The notes under the pieces were generated by a model. It saw nothing but the letters and a program-made list of their open reading frames with translations. It was not told where the DNA came from and ran no database searches. From Persicaria tinctoria (lineage: Eukaryota; Streptophyta; Magnoliopsida; Caryophyllales; Polygonaceae): a stretch of 64,000 nucleotides of DNA. The translations under genes were made by a program, and so were the position numbers. The stretch covers positions 64,185,646 to 64,249,645 of the forward strand of contig JBANSL010000014.1 of NCBI GenBank assembly GCA_037127255.1, given 5' to 3'. Shown here one piece after another: positions 10,043 through 22,463 of the stretch; within the stretch, counting starts at the first letter, position 1; the number at the start of each line of letters is the position of its first letter.

Positions 10043-13000
10043 ATGCAAAACCAGGATGATATTCAGAATCTCCCGATCGACATCGCTTTCTCTCGACTTG
10101 GAGGTTTTTTTTTTTTCACTCTCTTTTTTCCGCTTATTTCTGTTCTAGTTGGGGATGCTCGATTCTAAGTTGTCTTTGCTGTAAATTGTTCATGATTTGA
10201 ATTTTTTTGTTGTTCAATTGTGCTTCTGGATTGAAGAATGGCTGGTTGATCGGAAGAGACTTCCGGCTGATTGGCGTAAGCGGTATGCCGCTGTGAGAGT
10301 AAAGATATCGTCGGCGCTAGCTTCGTTGCCAAAGGACTTGGATCCCTACTTTCAAACTCTAGATCTTGAAGGTTTGGATTCGTATTTTAAATTTATTGTC
10401 GCTTGATAGTAAGCTTAATCTGAATCAGTCGAACATGTGGTTGATCTTTGGTGTAACTAAGGCTAATAAGCTGTGGATTGAGCTCTGCTAAGATCAGAAG
10501 AAGAAAATAGACATCTTGGAATCTCATCAATAGATAGCTTAGAGGGTAGCTGTATGATACTCTCACCTGCTGTTTACCGTCTTACTTGTTAATTATATAA
10601 CCTAAGGCTGACAAATAGTTTTACTGGTGCAATGGGCATAAATCATAATCATATCATGGTATGTAATTTTCCAAAGATTGGAACTCACAATGCTTTTACT
10701 TATTTTCTGTTGGAGTCTTCATCTGCGATTCGCAGATGAAGACTTTCCAGAGAAAATGTTAAGTGAAGCTTCAGTGTTGCATTAGAAATGTGGTGGGTGA
10801 TCATGTGTGTTCGAATGACTTGATGTTGGTTAGGAAAGAATTATTGTTTCTTCTCTACTTTTAGAAAATTGATGTGTTTCTTCTGCGTGATGTTTTCAGG
10901 AATTAGTTACATTGAAACCAAGAAAATTTATGAGACCCTTTTGAGAACCACTTCAGAAAGTCGGAATATTTTTGGCCGGCTTTCGGGTGCTGCTGTAAGA
11001 TCTTCATAGGGAGTCACATTTTCTCAATCCACTTTGCTTTGACGAGCCTTTTTTTTAACTGATATCTTTGCAACTTTAAGGGTGTATGGGAGGCTATTGT
11101 GCAAGGTTTGGAGAAGGACCGTATATTCCTAGGAGAAGCTGCACAGATCATGGCACAAAATGTTAATTATGAAATGTGAGTTTTTTTTTTTTTTTGGTAT
11201 GATAATGAAATATCGTTTGGCAATACTATTGGCTTTGATCCTTGGGAATTGACTTCAATCCTGTTTTGAAGTCCTTACCAAAAAAAGCAGGTCCAAAAGA
11301 TTCAACAGCAGCTTGCCGAACTTGATCGTAAGGAGGCTGACAGTAAAAGACATGCTACATTATCAGCAGCCAAGTATGCAGAGGCATGCCAGGAGCTAGG
11401 ATTACAGGTTATGATATTGGGCTTTTGACATAATATAAGTTCATTTATGCAGTTTCACATAAAAAAAAAATTAAATCTTGTAAGTCAAACAATTGCACTT
11501 TGCAGGGAAACAATGTCAGATTGGAACTCCTAGAGAGTGCCACAAAATCACTTCCAAGCATTTTTAGTGAGGTTTTAGAAGTTATGCGCAGTGATTCTGT
11601 AGTGCAGGCTATGGAGTACTACTCAAGCTTTGTGAATGATGTTCATACAGAGAAAGATGTAAGGCACCCATTGAACTTCTACACCCTCTAGTCAAATTGG
11701 TAGTTTTTGCTTTCCTTCAGTTTATGATCATTCAAGGTTAAAAGCAATTACAATATAACTGCAGAGAACATCTGGACCTGTTTTATCAAGCCTGCGGCAG
11801 ATTATTGACAACCCACCTTCAGTAGCTGTATGTGTAGGATCTGATTTTCTCCATTCTGTAAATATTGCATCCAATATTGATCGACAGCATGATATGGGTG
11901 GTGCCATGGATATTGGAGGAGAAGGCATTGACTGGGATATTACATTGGAGAGCTCTCAGATTGATTGGGATATTGGAGAAATTGAAGAACCAGATCCTGA
12001 TAATGGATTAGGTCCTTATGAAATGGTAAATGTTGGAGACATAATTGAAGATTCTTCAACAAAGGATAATGATAATGCTCTTCATACTCCTACTGAGGTG
12101 GAGCTTGCGTCTGGAGCTTCGGAGATATCTTGGGATGTTGATGTTGAGAATCCTCAACTGGATATTATGGAAGATTCTAATGCAATAAATGGGACTGGAG
12201 AAGCTAAATCATCCGATTCAAGTATAATAAGTCCAAGTCAGGAAGTCACGGAGGCTAGAAGTCCACTTTTGGAGACAGAGTACAGGAATAGAATCCTTGA
12301 TGATCTGTTTGAGGTACATGTTTCCTCTTAAGAATTAAGATTATTAATATTTGCTTCTCTAAATAATGTTCAGATATCCTTAGTAGATAAAAAAAACAAA
12401 GAGGAAACTAATTGATGTTAAGGCTTGTTATATGTAATGTTGTCAGGTCAAAGCATTTTTAAATCAGAGATTAACTGAGCTGTCAAACCAAGAGACGTTG
12501 TCCTTGCAAAATCAAGTCCAGTCCGTTGCTCCTCTTGTGCTTCAGCAATACACTTCTGATGCCATTCAGAAAATGTTGTCTGATGTTTCTGCGGCCATCT
12601 CATTATTGACAAACAGAAAAACAAGGGATATGATCATGATTCTCAACTCCAAGAGGTACGTTGGAGAATTTTGAAGTTTTCTTATCCTACATTTGACCCC
12701 AATTTATTGTCCGGACTCTGGAGAGTCTATTCAAGTTCCAAATATTTTTAGAAGAAATATAAATTTAGCATTTCATACTACAACTTCAATGGGTGATATG
12801 TGAATTCCCTATTTGACATTTGGGACCCAAATTAGTTCCAAGGTCCCACAGACATTCACAGGGAATAAGAATCAACTCATGCTAAGGTGCATGATCGAAT
12901 GGCAGTGTGCTATCAAGTATGGTATCTATATTTTAGAAAACTAGTGGCAGACAAGTTTTTCTCCCACCTTAGGATTGCAGATGTGTATTTATGTAGCTCC

Positions 13001-13676
13001 AGGCTGCCAGCTAGTTGGTTCTGGACTTCCGGCATAAGTGATTGTTGCCTATTGAATGTATCATCTTGGCTTCATGCTGTCAAAGCACTGTTTTTTTTTT
13101 TTATTGAAGCTACCTTTAGAACCTGCTTGTTATGCTATTGATGTCTTTTCCTCCCTCTTTTTGATCTCCAGGGTTTTAGGTAGACTTGTTAGTACAATTG
13201 AGGAAAAGAAGCAGCATGAAGTGAAGTTAAAAGATGGGTTGAAAGACATATCCACCAAACGCATGGAGTTGCAGAATGCTATGGCTTCATCCTGGCCAAA
13301 GCAAGTGAGTATTATGGGGTTGCTTACCAACTCGATCTTGACCTTTGGGCCTTTGGCAAACATTCGATTCATTTCTTGCCAAGTTATTATTGCCCACATA
13401 TTTACAGCATAAGCCTAGTATCAGGATTTTCTCAATGAAGCGTCGACTAAATATAAAACAGAACATGATTCATTTCTTGCAAAGTTGTCAAGCATGCCAT
13501 TGCGTTTTGCATTTGATATTTGAATTCATTCTGGTTTATTGCAGGAAGCGGCTTTGGTGAAGACAAGGGAGCTCAAGAAATTATGCGAGAGCACCCTCTC
13601 TTCCATGTTTGATGGTCGACCTGTCCATATCATTGGAGAGATCAATACTTTGTTGAGTAGTAGCATTTCTGCATGA
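10043..13676 (+). CDS. C53: C53 / CDK5RAP3-like protein (UFMylation and ER-phagy adaptor)
   Basis: Ten exons: 10043-10103, 10237-10371, 10900-10994, 11081-11175, 11272-11407, 11506-11658, 11765-12313, 12447-12655, 13172-13304, 13545-13676. They give 1698 nt (565 residues) in frame. The N-terminus ([21 protein letters not shown]) and the C-terminus ([20 protein letters not shown]) match the CDK5RAP3 family. N- and C-terminal parts are helical, with a coiled coil around [21 protein letters not shown]. The acidic linker in exon 7 contains IDWD at residues 280-283 and 291-294 and ISWD at 346-349, the shuffled ATG8-interacting motifs of this family, which also bind UFM1. With UFL1 and DDRGK1 at the ER, C53 responds to stalled ribosomes by recruiting autophagy. 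Function is inferred from the family. It is tail-to-tail with SPL9. Confidence 0.95.
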
Positions 13677-14306
13677 TATCAGTCTATCGTTTTCGAGTAA
13701 TAAGAACCATGCTTCAAATTCGCTGTTGTAGACGTGTGGGCAAACCTTGAATATATACTTGCTGATCATTACATTCCACATAGATACAAAGTAATTTGAA
13801 CAATTCATCCTTTATGGCAATGCTGTTTTAGCGTTTTTGGTTTTATGTGTTTGCTGCTGGTAGTCCATCTAGCATTAGCATATATTCCAGATAAACAATG
13901 AACATCCTCAAGCTTTGCATTGAGTTTTTTACTAGATGCCCTTATTAGAGTTGGGAGGTAACCTGAATTCGGGTTCACGAGCTGCTCCCGGTTGATGTCG
14001 ACCAAACTGACATTTTATGGGGAGTACAGGCAAGTGATACAAAAGTCCAGATAAACAATGATAATAAAGGTTAATGCCATGCTTACAAGTACAAAACAGC
14101 TAACAGCGTCCAATAAGCTGCTACTTGAGTGGTCTGTTGTACGCATGCTCTCATATTATCAGTTTGCACAGAAAAGAGAGACAGCGACAAGCATTAAAGG
14201 CATTACCCATACTGCAGCATAACAGCACAGATCAAGACCGACTGAGAGGCGCAGTCTCGAGACAAGTCTTGAGCAACAAAAGAGAGAGAGCTAGCTAGCG
14301 ACGTGG
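13677..14306. other. Convergent 3' flank of C53 and SPL9-type gene
   Basis: About 630 bp hold the 3' untranslated regions of two genes facing each other. No domain-bearing open frame was found. Terminator positions cannot be fixed by eye. Confidence 0.5.
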
Positions 14307-17300
14307 TTAAAGCAACCAGTGCATGTGGTCAGTGGAAGAGCCGTAGCTTGAGTGCTCAAATTCCACGAGCTGTCTTCCGCCACCCGGTGGCTGAGCCATG
14401 TCGAGTTCATCGCTAGATGTACGGGATGGAATAGGGTGCGATACTTGACCAAGACCCAGGGAAGATGGGACACTGCTGAAGTCATGGCTGGCCTCCCCAA
14501 CCTTGAAGCCCCATGGGTTCTCAGAAAAGTGCCCCATTGCAGTGCTGTGGTGCCCGGATGATTGGCCTATTGAGGCTCCTCCGGTATTCAGTAGGTTGCT
14601 TGATCCAATACATGGTGCTCGGTTTCCAGAGCTCCAATCCTGATTTGACAGAAGAGAGAGAGCACAGCTGGAGTCGGTGACCCCGGCAAAACATTCTCCC
14701 GAGGGAATGGTGTGTCCCACTTGGTAGTTAGTCCTGCCAGCTGAAGTTTGCAAGCACATCCCCGCCTGGGGGTTCGGGTTCCCTGACCATGGACCCTGAA
14801 GGAATTTTCCCACATCGGCAGAGTGGTCTGCAGCTGTTTTGGTGCCTGGCCAAGAGGACCCATCAGGAGCTTTCAAGCTTGAAGTGAAGTCCACTAAGAA
14901 GCCGTTGCCGCTACTGCCGCCATCTGCATTTAAGTCATTTGAAAATTCTGAACAAAGCTTCTTTTGTTTAGAAGAATGGGTGAACTCAAATCCAATCAAC
15001 AGCAGATCATGATTCTAACCATATACAGACGGTGACAACCGGCCCAATCGAGTAGACAGTAAAGATCCTGGGGGCGGTTTCCTTCTCCGCTCATTGTGGC
15101 CTGCAAGACGTCTGCGGCAACTTCGTTTCCCATGGTCAAATTCCACAAGCTGATGAAACCTGGGAAAGGTGCAATGCAACAATCTCTACACAACTTAGAT
15201 TCATGTAAGAAGAAAACCCCAGAAACAAAACATGCATTATGTTAGTCTTTAAGCCCGGGGTTTAGCATATGTCAATTGTTGCTCAAAATATGAGTTATAA
15301 TATCTTTTGCTTAATCTTGCTTATTTGCACAAATAAAAGCCAGCTAATTAGCACACAACCAGTAGACAGTCCATATCGAAATCGGAAACATCAGTACAAG
15401 CATAGTAACAAGAGTAGATGATCAATGGTTTAATTGATCAACAGATCTGTTCATGAATTGCTCGTTTCAACCCCAAGGTCAGAGACTGATATTTTAACAA
15501 AGATCGAGTTTTCTTGGTTCAATAAGAGACTGATATTTGTGAACAAAACTAGTGAATGTGTTTTTCTAGTTGATCAAGAAAAACATGTTAAGGAAATGAG
15601 CAGCTTAACGTTTAATGCACTTAAATATGGAGGATTATTTTGTGCCCTGTAGACAACCCTTCTATTGAAGTCACTTCATTTGAAAAAGACAGTTACTTTA
15701 AAAAGAATGGCATGTTCCAACTCATATGAGCATGCACATGTGCTTCTAATAAAAAGGCAAAGGAGCAGCATGAGCATCGTCATGCAACCTAATTAACCAG
15801 ATGATTGAATAAAGATATGTTCACTACACTAGAAGTATACGATGGTCTATAAATACAAAAGAGAGACTTCTAAGAGCAAAACCACACCAGAAGAAGATCA
15901 AAGGTATCAATTAATGGGCAGCACAAGTACGGGAAATTTCTGGTATCCTAAATAACTAATAACACATCATATGCCGAGAGATGAGCAAATGTACTTCATC
16001 TAGAACAAACATAAACACAATATCAATGAACCCATGTACCAGATAAGAAGTTTTCTGTTAGTGCTGCCTTTGATACCTGCACCGCAACCTTTGCTCCTAT
16101 TCTGGTGTAGTGCTGTTCTAACAATTCTCTATTTCATGTAATACATTTTTTTTTCTAGAATCAAGGCGTACAACACGCCTAAGATAAGCCGAGTCATATA
16201 TTTGTTCAATGGAGTGTATCTATGCAGTAAGTTAATTACATATATGAATTTCTTCACCCGAGAAACGCATCCTAGAAAATAGAAAACCGAGGCTGAAGTC
16301 GACATACTGTCTAAATCCCCGAGATGCTACCGCACTGAAGGCTGCAATATTGTTTCTCGATTTTTCCTAGTTCAACAAATTTCTACCATCAGGCTGCACC
16401 TATCCTTTCACAACAATCGGATAAAACCCTAACAATAACCACCACCTGAATTTAATTAACGGACCAATTATAAGACTCAGGTTCCTATCCATATTAAACA
16501 TAAAAATAGATTGAAAACCAACCAAATAAAATAGGAAAAAGCACAACTATAACCATCCTGATGACACTGACAGGCAGGACCATCAAAATAAGATAGATAA
16601 AATATGTAAATGTCAGCATTCAACACCTTTCCAAACTATATTATATATCACCACCAACTATAATCCCATACATGTCACTGCAGGTGCCCAGATAAAATTA
16701 TATATAAATAAAACCCAAGGTGATACAGCGGCGGTATCAGATCAAGTACCATTATCTAACCCTAGAGGAATTAAATACTTGGCTAACTAACAAGCTAAAC
16801 TATATTATATAATGAGAAGAAGAAAAAAACTCATTACTTGCCCAATCCCATATAAGAATCTGTTTAATTTGCTATCAACAATCAACACATTCATAAAAGT
16901 GATAACTTGGAGTTCTGAAAACCAAAAATAGAGAGGCAATTATCCATTTTTCCCTCTTTGGGAAAGGCTAGTAATTACCATTAACAGCTAACACTAGTGC
17001 TGTGCAGCCACTGTAGGAGTGGTTGCTCCTTATATGTATCAATTCACTGAACCCCAAACTTCCATAAAAGGAAAAACAAAAAAGATTCAAAAAAAGAAAA
17101 GAAGAGAAATAGAAACCCCCAAAACCTAGAAATTGGGGGAGATGGTAAGAGTGAGGGGGATAGACATAGACCTGCTGCACTGCTGGCAAAACCTCTGCTC
17201 AATCCCACCAACGATGACCTTGGAGGACTTGGAATGCATACAACAGACCTTATGCCTGGAGTAATAGGCCTTCGCATCGGTCAGATCTAGGTCGCAGCCC

Positions 17301-17548
17301 TCGACCTGGCACCTCGGGGGCTGCGGGGTATGGGAAGCCGCCCTCCCTTTCTTGGCCGCCGGAGACGCGGAGGAGGAGGAGGACCCACCTCCGGAAATGC
17401 CGGGAGCTCCAAGACCCACATCGCCGAAGTAGATTTTCTGGCCGAATTTCAGGCCGTTGAGGGAGTCGGAGGACCTTGATGAGCGGGAATCGCCACCAAC
17501 GGTATTCGGGTAGCTTGAACCCATCTCCTCATAGCGTCTACCGGCCAT
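14307..17548 (-). CDS. SPL9: SQUAMOSA promoter-binding protein-like factor, SPL9/SPL15 clade
   Basis: Three exons (17548-17172, 15159-15020, 14947-14307) total 1158 nt, 385 residues; Arabidopsis SPL9 has 375. [12 protein letters not shown] near residue 32 matches the SPL9 N-terminus. The SBP DNA-binding domain begins at PRCQVEGC (C80, C85, C102, H105), crosses the first intron at [21 protein letters not shown] and ends with the nuclear signal [17 protein letters not shown]. It should bind GTAC-core sites. Exon 3 encodes [10 protein letters not shown] across the miR156 site, then NPWGFK, and ends [10 protein letters not shown], like the SPL9 end. The second intron (14948-15019) is only 72 bp; without splicing an in-frame TAG follows at once, so removal is needed. 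The first intron is 2 kb. This clade controls juvenile-to-adult transition, leaf initiation rate and branching. Confidence 0.94.
14646..14665 (-). promoter_or_regulatory. miR156/157 target site in SPL coding exon
   Basis: The transcript reads GUGCUCUCUCUCUUCUGUCA, the canonical 20-nt miR156 target. It lies in exon 3 and encodes ALSLLS in the usual position downstream of the SBP domain. High miR156 in juvenile shoots should cleave or repress this mRNA. This is direct sequence identity to a known site; expression is not visible. Confidence 0.97.
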
Positions 17549-17745
17549 TCATTATCGTCCGTACACAGAGATAGGGAGAGAGGGGGAGTGGGAGAGAGGG
17601 ACAGTCGGTGGAGGTTTCGTGGCTTTATTGGGAGGAGGTTTTGGAACGAGTTCCCAAGTGGGGTTTTTTGGGGGGTTTTCCTTTTTTTTTCTTTTCTGCT
17701 TTGTGGGTTTGTTCTTGTTTGGAGAGGGAAAGCTAAAAAGGCTGT

Positions 17746-17776
<31 letters not shown>

Positions 17777-17946
17777 ATGGGGCCATGGACAGCTCGACTG
17801 AACTGTGGCCGATGCCTCCATCTCTCCCCTTCACTTCGATTGTCAGATAGGGACTTCAGAACTGTATCAAATGAGGTGAAATTGGAACTATGGAGTTTAT
17901 TTGTCTAAACTTGATCCGACTAGATATGTAATTGTGTAGTTATGTT
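17549..17946. promoter_or_regulatory. SPL upstream region with GA microsatellite
   Basis: This lies directly upstream of the SPL start codon (minus strand). A (GA)n run at about 17755-17776 reads as CT repeats in the transcript orientation, as is common in plant 5' leaders and core promoters. The plus-strand open frame across it is a shadow. Confidence 0.5.
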
Positions 17947-18995
17947 TAGAGCATGTATTTACCTTATGAATTTTTATCCACTTATCATCATTTGACACTT
18001 TATTTATTTTTTTCTTTAAATAATTTTGTAGTTTTTCTACCTCTTCCTAAGAGATTTACCTTGCAACCATGAGGTAACCTTGTTCCATCACTTTTTCCAT
18101 TTCATTAGTTTTATTTATAAATAAAATTAAAAAGTATTTGATATTAATATTTTTTTTATTACATTAGATGAAAAATAAAAAAAATAATAACATTATATTA
18201 TAAGCAAATAACAAAAATAATTACATTAGTGTTTGAGAATGAAATATGAAAAAAAAGTGCAAACAATATAATAGGTCAAGATGAGTATATATAGGAAAAA
18301 ATTATACTCAAATTATGGAGAAAAATTAAATAAAATTAATGGTATAATTATTATTTGAAAATAATAATAATAAATAAATATTATAAATACATTTGAATAA
18401 TTAATACATCAAATAAATATAGTAATAAGAGGGTGGGGACCACTTGTGGTGAAAGAGGTTACCTTAGTGGGAAGGGGTAACCCCTTCCAACCTCTTCCCT
18501 TAAGGTTTGGCTTGCAACCATGGGTTTACCTTTTAAGACCTATAAAGTAAGTAAAACTCATGGTTGCACATGGTCTTAGACCTGTGAAATGAGTCATTCG
18601 GGTCAGCTTTGGGTCGGATCACTTTGGGTCTCGGATAAAACGGGTTCCGGGTATTTTTGGGTTGATTAGAACCCGGGTTTGACCGGGTTTCGGGTCATTT
18701 CGGGTTTGTCAATTTTTTCTTTTTAAAATTAAAAAAATCATAATTTGATAATTTTACGATAAATTTTAATTATATATAAAAAATTTAATTATATTTAATT
18801 ATAAATCAACCGGGTCAATCGGGTAAATCGGGTCAAAATTACTGGGTCAATCGGCTCACTAGGTCGAAACCCAGATTATCCGAAAATTTTCCGATTTTTT
18901 TGGGTTCGGGTTGAAAAAAATTCCGGGTTAAAATTTTCGGGTCTTGACCCAAAAAATTTCTAGAGGTCGGGTCGGATTATGTTTTTACAGGTCTA
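17947..18995. mobile_element. hAT-type non-autonomous element, interrupted by a MITE
   Basis: The outer element begins TA at 17947-17948, is interrupted, and resumes at 18579 with GACCTGTGAAA. It ends at 18995 with TTTTACAGGTCTA, so the termini TAGACCTGT...ACAGGTCTA are inverted. The 8-bp sequence GTTATGTT flanks both ends (17939-17946 and 18996-19003), the size expected for hAT insertions. The interior is rich in GGGTC/GACCC repeats and has no transposase. Confidence 0.8.
17949..18575. mobile_element. PIF/Harbinger (Tourist-like) MITE nested in hAT-type element
   Basis: The 627-bp AT-rich element has imperfect inverted ends, GAGCATGTATTTACC and the complement of GGTTGCACATGGTC. A TTA is present on both sides (17946-17948, 18576-18578), the 3-bp duplication typical of PIF/Harbinger. 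It split the left terminus of the outer element, so it is the younger insertion. Confidence 0.75.
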
Positions 18996-19716
18996 GTTAT
19001 GTTTGATTTTGAAATTGAGAAAGAGTTGGGATGGAGTAATTGGAATCGAAGAGATGGTGTGGAAATTGACGAAATGATTAATATTCACTAACTTTATGTT
19101 TACATTATGATGGGGTGTTTATGTTATTTTATTTATTTTTATGATTATTCTGAGTAAATTAGAAATATTCTTCCAGAATCGAAGCCTAAGGAGATCAAAG
19201 CCCCAAAAGCTTATACGAATCTGAAAAAATTTGTAAACCCTGACATGCCTCTGATACCAGTTTGAAATGCAGATTGAAGAGAGTTCAAAGTTCAAACACC
19301 GAAAACAAAAGACGAACTTAAAATGAAATGTTTGAAGACAAGTTTACAGTCGAACTTATATAAATTGTAAATTTTAAAGTTCATATTATTTTTGGTCATT
19401 TTTCCTAAAATGAAAATATAGAATAAAAGTATACGTGTAAAAACCGACTTGCTATTGGAACGATTCGATCTCGCCAAAATGTACAGCGAGCTCATAGACA
19501 ATGTTTCGAGGCTGTGGTGCTGGTGGTGTTGTGGCGTGTAGCTATGGGTTGTAGGCTACTGGTGCCTGGTGGGCTTGTTGACACCGACATTCGGTGTTGG
19601 TGGATGGTGCAAACGTTGACTCGTTGTGCTGGCTTGTCCTGTGAGTGTCGTTGTGGAGGGTTGTTGTTGGTGCTATGGTGAGGATGTCGACATCGACATC
19701 CTGTGTCAGTGGATAG
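18996..19716. other. Repeat-derived intergenic DNA with PBS-like motif
   Basis: CCTCTGATACCAG at 19248-19260 is the complement of an initiator-tRNA primer-binding site and hints at a minus-strand LTR remnant. The part after 19500 is rich in TGGTG/TTGTTG and continues beyond the copia insertion at 23200-23340. No gene is supported. Confidence 0.45.
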
Positions 19717-19969
19717 TATTGAGATAAATTAGGATATTTGTTAGATATATCTTTCCTTATATCTTTATCATATCTTTTCTAATTAGGATATAATTTCTCT
19801 CCTACATGTATCTATTTAATCAAATTCAATCAATGAGAAAACACAAGCTTTTTCCTATCAAAATTGTACATGGTATCAAGCTTAACTACGATTCTCTAAA
19901 ACCTAACCCTACCGTCGGCCCTAAACACCGACGCTGCCACCCTCTTCCGCCACCACCACAGCCGATCTC

Positions 19970-21370
19970 ATGGCTCAACCACCACCGGCCCTAACGCCCG
20001 CTTCTCCCTACTACCTTCATCCTACCGATCACCCGAGCCTCTCTATTTGTCTGGTGATTCTCAAAGGAGATAACTACCAAGAGTGGACCATCGCTATGAA
20101 GAACGCCTTCTCTGCTAAGCGCAAAGATGGTTTCCTCGATGGTTCAATCACTCAACCTGCTGCTACCTCTTTCGATCATCAGTATTGGCGTCTTGTTAAC
20201 GCTATGCTCATCGGTTGGATCACACAATCTATCGAGCCCTCCTTATGCTCGACAGTCACCTACTTTTCCACCGTAAAGGAACTCTGGGATGACCTATCAC
20301 AGCGATTCTCCATCGGCAACGGTCCTCGGATGCTTCAACTACGTTCTGAACTTGCTCGTTGTCGTCAAGACGGTCAGTCCGTCGCTGCATACTTTGGTCG
20401 TCTGACCAAGCTTTGGAATGAACTCGACACCAACCTCGCTTCTCGGACATGTACCTGCAGCAACTACGCCAAGGAACGGGAAGAGGAGCGCACTCATCAG
20501 TTTCTTATGGGCCTGGATGATCTCGGTTATGGGACCCTTCGTTCCACAATCGTCGCTCAGGACTCTCTCCCCAGTCTCAACAAAACTCACTCGCTCGCGG
20601 TTCAGAAGGAAAGGATGTTGTCGATGCGCACTACCCAGCAACCTACCGGCGACGCTCTTGCCTTTACTGCTCAACAGTGCTCGTCTCGCTCCTCCTCTGC
20701 TCATGTCGACAAAAAGTCGATGTTTTGCGTCCACTGCAACAAAGCCGATCATGACAGCCTCTCCTGCTTCAAAATTATCGGCTACCCGGACTGGTGGAAC
20801 CATGGTTGTGGCGTCGCCGATCCCGTCACCGGTGCCCCACCGTCGAAGCCGAAGTCCTCTGCCCCTGCCAGTGGCGCTACTCCTGATTCGGGTGTTGGCC
20901 GAGGGCGTGGCCGGACCACTACCGCCAGCATCAATTCCGTCCTCACGCCATCAACTTCTACATCTGGTTCCCACAACCTCAATCCATCTGATCGAGCCGG
21001 GATCACCCTCTCTAATGAGCAGTGGGACCGAATGTTGAACATGTTTCAGAAATTCAACAACCAATCCGGTTCTGACAGCTTAGCAGGTATTGCCTCTTCC
21101 CATTGGATTCTTGACAGTGGTGCCTCGATTCATATGACGGGTGATCGCCGGTTGCTCCAAAATATTCATACTATTGATGAATGGCTTATCAAGTATCCAG
21201 ATGACACCACAGTCTCTGCTAATCAGGCTGGCTTAATCACTCTTTGTGGGTCTTTTGATATTACTGCTTTATACATTCCTGGCCTCACTTGTCATTTAAT
21301 CTCTCTTGGGTGTTTAACTGCCGATTTAAGATGTATTGTCACCCTCACTGATAAGCTTTGTGTAATCTAG
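19970..21370 (+). pseudogene. Copia gag and protease region
   Basis: The frame encodes 466 residues starting MAQPPPALTPASP. It has a copia-type gag core (GDNYQEWTIAMKNAFSAKRK, WRLVNAMLIGWI, LWDDLSQRF, FGRLTKLWNELD) and a CCHC zinc knuckle (C-x2-C-x4-H-x4-C, CVHCNKADHDSLSC). The retroviral-type protease motif WILDSGAS follows. The frame stops at TAG 21368-21370, where intact copia polyproteins continue, so the polyprotein is broken. Confidence 0.85.
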
Positions 21371-21379
21371 GACCGCACT

Positions 21380-22463
21380 TTGAAGACGTTGATTAGAGCG
21401 AGTGAGGTTTGGAATAGGATCTATTGGCTTTGTTGGGCTTCTTCGTTCAAGTCTCTTAGCGTCAGCAGCTCTGCTTGTCATTTAACCAAGGCCGAATCCC
21501 CTTCCCTATGGCATCAACGACTCGGGCATCCATCTTTTTCTTTGCTTTCCTCATTACCAAACATTTCTAGTCATAGTCTCTCACATAAAGATTTACCTTG
21601 TGATGTTTGTTACAAAGCCAAACAAACTCGTCATTCATTTCCTACTAGTTTATCAAATGCTTCTGCATCTTTTGATTTAATTCATTGTGATATTTGGGGT
21701 TCTTACTGTGTTCCATCTTCTTCTGATGCCTCATATTTTCTTACAATTGTTGATGACTTCTCTCGCGCCACTTGGATCTATCTTATAGCTCATAAATAAG
21801 AAGTTTCCCATTTGTTGAAACAATTTTGCACCTTCATAGTTACCCAGTTCCACAAAACAATCAAGCGTGTTCGCGGCGATAATGGCTTTGAATTTCTTGC
21901 CCTTCGTCCCTATTTTGCCGATCTGGGCATCATTTTTTAGTCCTCTTGTGTCGCCACTCCTCAACAAAACGGCTGTGTCGAGCGTAAACATCGTCATATC
22001 CTTAATGTGGCTCGAGCCCTCATGTTTCAAGCCAACCTACATGTGCAGTTATGGGGAGAATGCACCATCACTGCCTGCTTTCTCATCAATCACACCCCAT
22101 CGTATGTCCTCGATGGCAAAACACCCTATGAATGTCTATTCCAAAAGACCTCAGACTATACACATCTCCGAGTCCTTGGATGCCTCTACTATGCATCTGT
22201 CATCCCTCGTTCCTCAAACAAATTCTCACCTCGCAGTCGCAAGTGTATGTTCATTGGGTATCCTTTTGGACAGCAGGGTTGGCGCCTGTATGACCTCGCT
22301 ACCCGTCAAACCTTTGTCTCTCGTGATGTGTCTTTTCATGAGGACATCTTTCTGTATGCCCTCTCTGAAACCCCTGCCCGTGACCCTCTTATCTACCCTT
22401 CCCCTGCCACCCATGACGACTCTCTACAGCCCGCCGACACCCCTCCTGCAGCCCCTCAACTAG
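21380..22463 (+). pseudogene. Copia integrase region, multiply interrupted
   Basis: The GAG-pre-integrase/zinc part (LWHQRLGHPS ... CDVCYKAKQTR) and the core start (DLIHCDIWG) lie in the frame ending at the stop at 21797-21799. The core continues with RGDNGFEF and PQQNGCVERKHRHILN, interrupted by TAG at 21938-21940. It then runs open through VLGCLYYASVIP and CMFIGYPFGQQGW to about 22463. At least three in-frame stops make it a pseudogene. The reverse transcriptase that should follow is absent. Confidence 0.85.

Noticed and set aside
20418..21038. 206-codon frame inside copia gag
   Set aside because: It overlaps the true gag frame and has no motif.
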